Assembly: GCF_026000375.1 (NCBI RefSeq)
Contig: NZ_AP026708.1
Span: forward strand, 498,501-562,500
DNA from: Pseudodesulfovibrio portus
GTDB taxonomy: Bacteria; Desulfobacterota; Desulfovibrionia; Desulfovibrionales; Desulfovibrionaceae
DNA length: 64,000 nt
Direction: 5' to 3'
Part shown: positions 60,673-64,000 of the stretch, piece by piece
Numbering within the stretch: the stretch's first letter is position 1
Layout of the letters: every line of letters begins with the position of its first letter
The notes under the pieces: model-generated
The model's database searches: none
What the model saw: only the letters and a program-made list of their open reading frames with translations
Told to the model about the DNA's origin: nothing
Position numbers and translations under genes: made by a program

Positions 60673-62008
60673 GAAGGAAGGTGTTCAGGCCAAGCTCACG
60701 GACCTTGCAGAAAGGCAGGTCCGGATCAACTTCCGCGAACCGGTCCACCAGCCGCCGGATTTCGGCCAGCGATAGCCGGGGAAACTTTTCCAAGGCGTAC
60801 CGCACCTTGCGCCCAACACGACCGGGCTGGCGCGCCCGCAACACCTTGCTCAGGTATTTTCGCCAGCACTTGGCCGACTCGACCATGCCGAGCGGTTCGG
60901 GAATCCACGTCTCGCCGATCCCGGCCAGTTCCGCAACATACTCGGCGATCCGCGGCGAGGCCAGTTGACCGCAACAGTTGGCCGTGTGCGAACGCATTGA
61001 TTCCAACTGCTCCATGCGAACGTCTTCGAGCATGACGCCGTTGCGGATGGCTTCGATGACCTGCTCCACGGTCCCGGCCCGCAGACCGGCTCTGGCCTGC
61101 ATGTTCTCGCCGTCCTCGCCCCGGACCGGATCGAAACGGATGACGGTCCTGCCCATGAGCAGGGCCTCCACGCCCGTGGTGCAGCTATGGTGCACCACCG
61201 CCCCGGCCGTGGCCAGCCAGGGCCGTACAGGACCATCCGGTTTGACAAAAATATTGGATTTCCCGCTTAGGCGGGTGTCATAAAAAGCCCTGTCCTCCAT
61301 GGGATGCGGCCTGACAATGACATGGCGATCCGGAAATGCCATAGCCACCGCTTCGGCCATGCCGATGAACCGCTCGGCGATCTCGCCCTCGAAATCCCGC
61401 TGGCGCTGCTTGAAGGCCAGGAATTCCGCGTTCGTGTAAACGTCCCGCCACTCCTTGAGGCCCGAGACCATTTTCATGTAGGCGTCAAAACCCATCTTGT
61501 GATTGAATGTCACAAACTGGGTGTTGATCTGGATATAATCCCGGCCATGGAGGGCCACAATGTCCGCGTTTTCGTGATAGGAATTGAACCGGGCGTCCAG
61601 GATGTCGAAGGAGGGATGCCCCGTGGCGACAACCCGCTCCTTCCGGTCCCCGGGGAACGCTTCGGCCAGGCGGACGCGCTGAGCCTCACCCCGGACGAAC
61701 ATGGCGGAAAAGGTCGGGGACACCCTGGCAAACAGCTCGATGAGCTGGGGGAACATGTCCAGGTTCTGGCCTTCAGCGTTCAGGTTGACCACATACCCGC
61801 CGCTTTCGAGAACCGCCCTGTTGGCGTCGGCATTCTGGTCCTTATCGAAATAGACAACCGGCTTGCCCCGCCCCAGCCGGAATACGTATTCATTGACCAT
61901 ACGCTCTCCGAACAACGTCGGCAGGCCGTGGCCTGCAAGGTGCATGGCAAGATAAATGACGCCATCCAGCTCCCGATTGGCGATTTCCATGGGTATTGCG
62001 CACAACAT
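60656..62008 (-). CDS. Surface carbohydrate biosynthesis protein (TIGR04396-like)
   Basis: The 450-residue protein begins MLCAIPMEIANRELDGVIYLAMHLAGHG, resembling surface carbohydrate biosynthesis proteins with a GT-B-like C-terminal half (VVATGHPSFDILDARF, VIVRPHPMEDRAFY, VVHHSCTTGVEALLMGRTVI). The last part suggests a CDP-glycerol/Kdo-transferase-like glycosyl or polyol transfer site. It converges with the acyltransferase fusion and overlaps it by 17 bases. Confidence 0.75.
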   Translation of the reverse strand: MLCAIPMEIANRELDGVIYLAMHLAGHGLPTLFGERMVNEYVFRLGRGKPVVYFDKDQNADANRAVLESGGYVVNLNAEGQNLDMFPQLIELFARVSPTFSAMFVRGEAQRVRLAEAFPGDRKERVVATGHPSFDILDARFNSYHENADIVALHGRDYIQINTQFVTFNHKMGFDAYMKMVSGLKEWRDVYTNAEFLAFKQRQRDFEGEIAERFIGMAEAVAMAFPDRHVIVRPHPMEDRAFYDTRLSGKSNIFVKPDGPVRPWLATAGAVVHHSCTTGVEALLMGRTVIRFDPVRGEDGENMQARAGLRAGTVEQVIEAIRNGVMLEDVRMEQLESMRSHTANCCGQLASPRIAEYVAELAGIGETWIPEPLGMVESAKCWRKYLSKVLRARQPGRVGRKVRYALEKFPRLSLAEIRRLVDRFAEVDPDLPFCKVRELGLNTFLLTPKG

Positions 62009-62053
62009 AGTTCTATCCGTAATGACAAGTGATGCGGAAAAAGGGCAAGGGAG

Positions 62054-62257
62054 TTATTTGTCCGCGTCCCTTTTGTCATCCTGGCGGTTCTTGAAGGTGA
62101 TGGAGGCGAGGCAACCGGCCATGCCGCCGAGGACGACCGCCTTGGCCGCAGGCATCATGCCGGTAAAACTGAACAGATAGCCCACGGCGGCACCCGCAAT
62201 GATGCCCTTGGCAAGGGCATCGATCCATCTCATGAAATTCCTGGCATCCTGATCCAT
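62054..62257 (-). CDS. Small two-span membrane protein
   Basis: The 67-residue protein starts MDQDARNFMRWIDALAKG. Two hydrophobic segments follow (IIAGAAVGYLFSFTG and AVVLGGMAGCLASITF), then the basic tail KNRQDDKRDADK. GGAG stands eight bases before the ATG at 62257. Longer upstream in-frame sequence has no start site of quality. No family recognised. Confidence 0.6.
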   Translation of the reverse strand: MDQDARNFMRWIDALAKGIIAGAAVGYLFSFTGMMPAAKAVVLGGMAGCLASITFKNRQDDKRDADK

Positions 62258-62425
62258 GGGGTCGCTCCGTTCGGGCTGAGTCGTACAATGCGGCATCAAT
62301 TGAAAATACGGTCCGTCGTCTTTTGCGGCGGCAGAGGCATCTAAAGCACAAAAAACGGCGCAAGACAAGTGATACCGGGCTTTCCCCCCCCTCTCACGGG
62401 ATAAAATAAATCCTGTACATTCTTC

Positions 62426-62454
62426 TTGACTTTGATTCTCAACATCACTATCAC
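62426..62454 (+). promoter_or_regulatory. feo promoter with overlapping Fur-box-like site
   Basis: TTGACT at 62426-62431 and TATCAC at 62449-62454 are 17 bases apart. Between and over them, bases 62434-62452 match the 19-base Fur consensus at 13 positions. Iron-bound Fur would block this promoter. Confidence 0.6.
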
Positions 62455-62501
62455 ATGTTCAACCGGCCCGAACTTCGGGTCAAACTTTTGAGGGAAACAA
62501 T

Positions 62502-62684
62502 ATGATAGATACCATCGTCGTGGCAGTGATCGTCGTCATCGCTGCAATATTTATCGGACGACGCTTTTTCAGGCAATTCACCTCCAGGGAATCCACCTGC
62601 GGCTGTAGCGGCTGCGGACAGGCAGGATCATGCTCCTCTATCCAGGACAGCCCGGACAAGCCCGGCTGCGGCGGCTCACGGTAA
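62502..62684 (+). CDS. FeoB-associated Cys-rich membrane protein
   Basis: The 60-residue protein has one membrane span (TIVVAVIVVIAAIFIG) and a tail with CGCSGCGQAGSC and a final CGG. This is the FeoB-associated Cys-rich pattern. It may handle ferrous iron delivered by FeoB. AGGG lies before the ATG. It is the first gene of the feo group. Confidence 0.85.
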   Translation: MIDTIVVAVIVVIAAIFIGRRFFRQFTSRESTCGCSGCGQAGSCSSIQDSPDKPGCGGSR

Positions 62685-62702
62685 TTTTTTTGCGCCACAA
62701 TT

Positions 62703-62721
62703 GATAACGATTTTCAACACT
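62703..62721 (+). promoter_or_regulatory. Second Fur-box-like site, upstream of feoA
   Basis: GATAACGATTTTCAACACT matches the Fur consensus at about 12 of 19 positions, 20 bases before the feoA start. It may add to iron control of feoAB. Confidence 0.4.
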
Positions 62722-62740
62722 GCTTTCAAAGGATCACACA

Positions 62741-62983
62741 ATGACTAAGGACATGTGCTTACGGAAGGCCAAGGTCAACCAAAAACTCAAGATCAAAACC
62801 ATCTCCGCAGAAGGAGAACTCGGTCGGCGCATCCGCGACCTCGGGCTCATCCCCGGCACCGAGCTGCACGTCATAGGCAAGGCCCCGCTGCGCGATCCCG
62901 TGGCCCTTCGTCTGAAGGACTTCACGCTCACCCTGCGCAACAGTGAAGCCGACCACATCACCGTCACCCCGCTGGAGGACTAG
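62741..62983 (+). CDS. feoA: Ferrous iron transport protein A
   Basis: The 80-residue SH3-like FeoA protein has ELGRRIRDLGLIPGTELHVIGKAPLRDPV and a C-terminal VTPLED. It is thought to regulate the FeoB channel from the cytoplasm. AAAGGA stands seven bases before the ATG. feoB follows after five bases. Confidence 0.93.
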   Translation: MTKDMCLRKAKVNQKLKIKTISAEGELGRRIRDLGLIPGTELHVIGKAPLRDPVALRLKDFTLTLRNSEADHITVTPLED

Positions 62984-62988
62984 GAAGA

Positions 62989-64000
62989 ATGCCACGCTAT
63001 ATCATCGGAATCGCGGGAAATCCCAACTGCGGCAAGACCACCATGTTCAACGCGCTGACCGGCGCACGGCAGCACGTTGCCAACTGGCCGGGCGTGACCG
63101 TGGAAAAAAAGGTCGGCCACATCCATTCCGGCGATGATTCCATAGAACTGGTCGACCTGCCGGGCACATACTCCCTGACCGCATACACCCAGGAAGAGCT
63201 GGTCGCCCGGAACTTCCTGGTGGACGAACGCCCGGAAGCGGTCATCGACATCATGAACGCCGACGCCCTGGAGCGTAACCTCTACCTGGCCGTGCAGATC
63301 ATGGAACTGGGCGTGCCGTTGGTGCTCGGCCTGAACATGATGGACGAGGTGCGCAGCTCCGGCAAGCAGATCGATTCCGCCCTGCTTGAGGAACTCTCCG
63401 GCTGCGCGGTGGTGGAGACCGTGGCCCGAAACGGCGAAGGCGCAAAGGAGCTGCTCCAGACCACCATCGAAACCGCCGAAAGCAAAAAAGGCGAGTGGAA
63501 ACCCCTGAACATTTCCTACGGCCCGGATCTCGACCCCGTGCTCAAGCAGATGCAGGAACTCATCGAGTCCGAAAGCTTCATGACCGACAAGGTGCCCTCC
63601 CGCTGGACCGGCATCAAATATCTCGAACGGGACGAGGATGTGGTCATCAAGGGCCGCATGACCAACACCGCCCTGTCCGACAAGCTCGAAGCCATGGCCG
63701 CCGAAGTCTCCGCGCACACGGAAAAGACCCTCAAGGCCAAGCCCGACGCCATCATCGCCGACTATCGGTACGGCTACATCGCCAGCCTGATCAAGGACGT
63801 GGTCTCCTACCCCATTCTCGACGCCGACCGCATCAGCCGCTCGGACCAGATGGACAAGGTGCTCACCCACCGCATCGTCGGCCCGCTGATCATGCTGGCC
63901 ATCGTCTACCTGATCTACCAGGTCACCTTCACCGTGGGCGAAATTCCCATGGGCTGGCTGGAAGCCCTGTTCGGCTGGCTCGGCGACACGGCCACCAATC
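62989..64000 (+). CDS. feoB: Ferrous iron transport protein B, 3' end outside window
   Basis: The visible 337 residues cover the G domain (GNPNCGKTT, WPGVTVEK, DLPGTYS, NMMD), the helical spacer, and the first membrane segment (GPLIMLAIVYLIYQVTF). FeoB imports Fe2+ across the inner membrane. The gene continues past the window end. GGAAG precedes the ATG. Confidence 0.95.
   Translation, partial: MPRYIIGIAGNPNCGKTTMFNALTGARQHVANWPGVTVEKKVGHIHSGDDSIELVDLPGTYSLTAYTQEELVARNFLVDERPEAVIDIMNADALERNLYLAVQIMELGVPLVLGLNMMDEVRSSGKQIDSALLEELSGCAVVETVARNGEGAKELLQTTIETAESKKGEWKPLNISYGPDLDPVLKQMQELIESESFMTDKVPSRWTGIKYLERDEDVVIKGRMTNTALSDKLEAMAAEVSAHTEKTLKAKPDAIIADYRYGYIASLIKDVVSYPILDADRISRSDQMDKVLTHRIVGPLIMLAIVYLIYQVTFTVGEIPMGWLEALFGWLGDTATN

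Noticed and set aside
1-64000. CRISPR array, prophage or transposase genes
   Set aside because: No regular repeat-spacer pattern, integrase, capsid or transposase-like protein was seen.

Overview
The window is GC-rich, densely coding chromosomal DNA. It most resembles a sulfate-reducing deltaproteobacterium of the Desulfovibrionales (Desulfovibrio or Pseudodesulfovibrio type). This placement is an inference from gene content: a ferredoxin-fused, three-gene archaeal-type glutamate synthase; a double-cubane 2-hydroxyacyl-CoA-dehydratase-like reductase with its activase; a dual-CXXC mini-protein; a FeoB-associated Cys-rich protein with feoAB; and GC-rich palindromic intergenic elements starting CCTCCGGCGGC. 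No transposase gene, phage module or CRISPR array is visible. One small MITE-like element and several intergenic palindromes are the only repeats supported.

Layout. 1-11.0 kb holds housekeeping and envelope genes: the end of a glycosyltransferase, a lytic transglycosylase, a dual-CXXC protein, a TolC-type channel, a MogA-like protein, a DUF1614 membrane protein, rfbA, an unlisted 47-residue membrane protein, a PilZ protein, a split RdgC-like pair, a GDSL esterase and a YcaO protein. A tRNA-Leu(TAA) follows at 11.03 kb. 11.3-15.9 kb has the double-cubane reductase and activase, an MsbA-like ABC exporter and a DUF922 protein with an HExxH motif. 16.4-21.5 kb is the glutamate synthase operon on the minus strand. 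21.9-26.3 kb has an orphan HicB-like protein, MltA, an AI-2E-type permease and a hybrid sensor kinase. 26.6-29.3 kb is a polar amino acid ABC transporter.

29.5-62.0 kb is one large surface-carbohydrate island. It opens with an MBOAT O-acyltransferase and SGNH partner, a TIGR04372-like glycosyltransferase and a methyltransferase. A tight minus-strand operon follows (34.6-48.6 kb). It encodes a split transketolase, a GmhA-like SIS isomerase, an inverted HldE-like nucleotidyltransferase-kinase fusion, a HAD phosphatase, a kinase, two radical SAM enzymes, an SDR, an epimerase, a cupin and several methyltransferases. Together these could make and modify a heptose-like sugar nucleotide. A divergent glycosyltransferase 9 leads into a complete pseudaminic acid pathway (pseB, pseC, pseF, a pseG-pseH fusion, pseI). 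Downstream are a DUF4910-type aminopeptidase-like protein, a tandem flavodoxin-like protein and an unusual adenylation-carrier-AAC(3)-type acyltransferase fusion. A surface-carbohydrate protein closes the island on the opposite strand.

62.0-64.0 kb holds a small membrane protein and the start of a feo iron-uptake operon with two Fur-box-like sites; feoB runs off the window.

The strongest candidates for undescribed biology are the adenylation-ACP-acyltransferase module after the pse genes and the 34.6-48.6 kb heptose-like operon with its two radical SAM enzymes.
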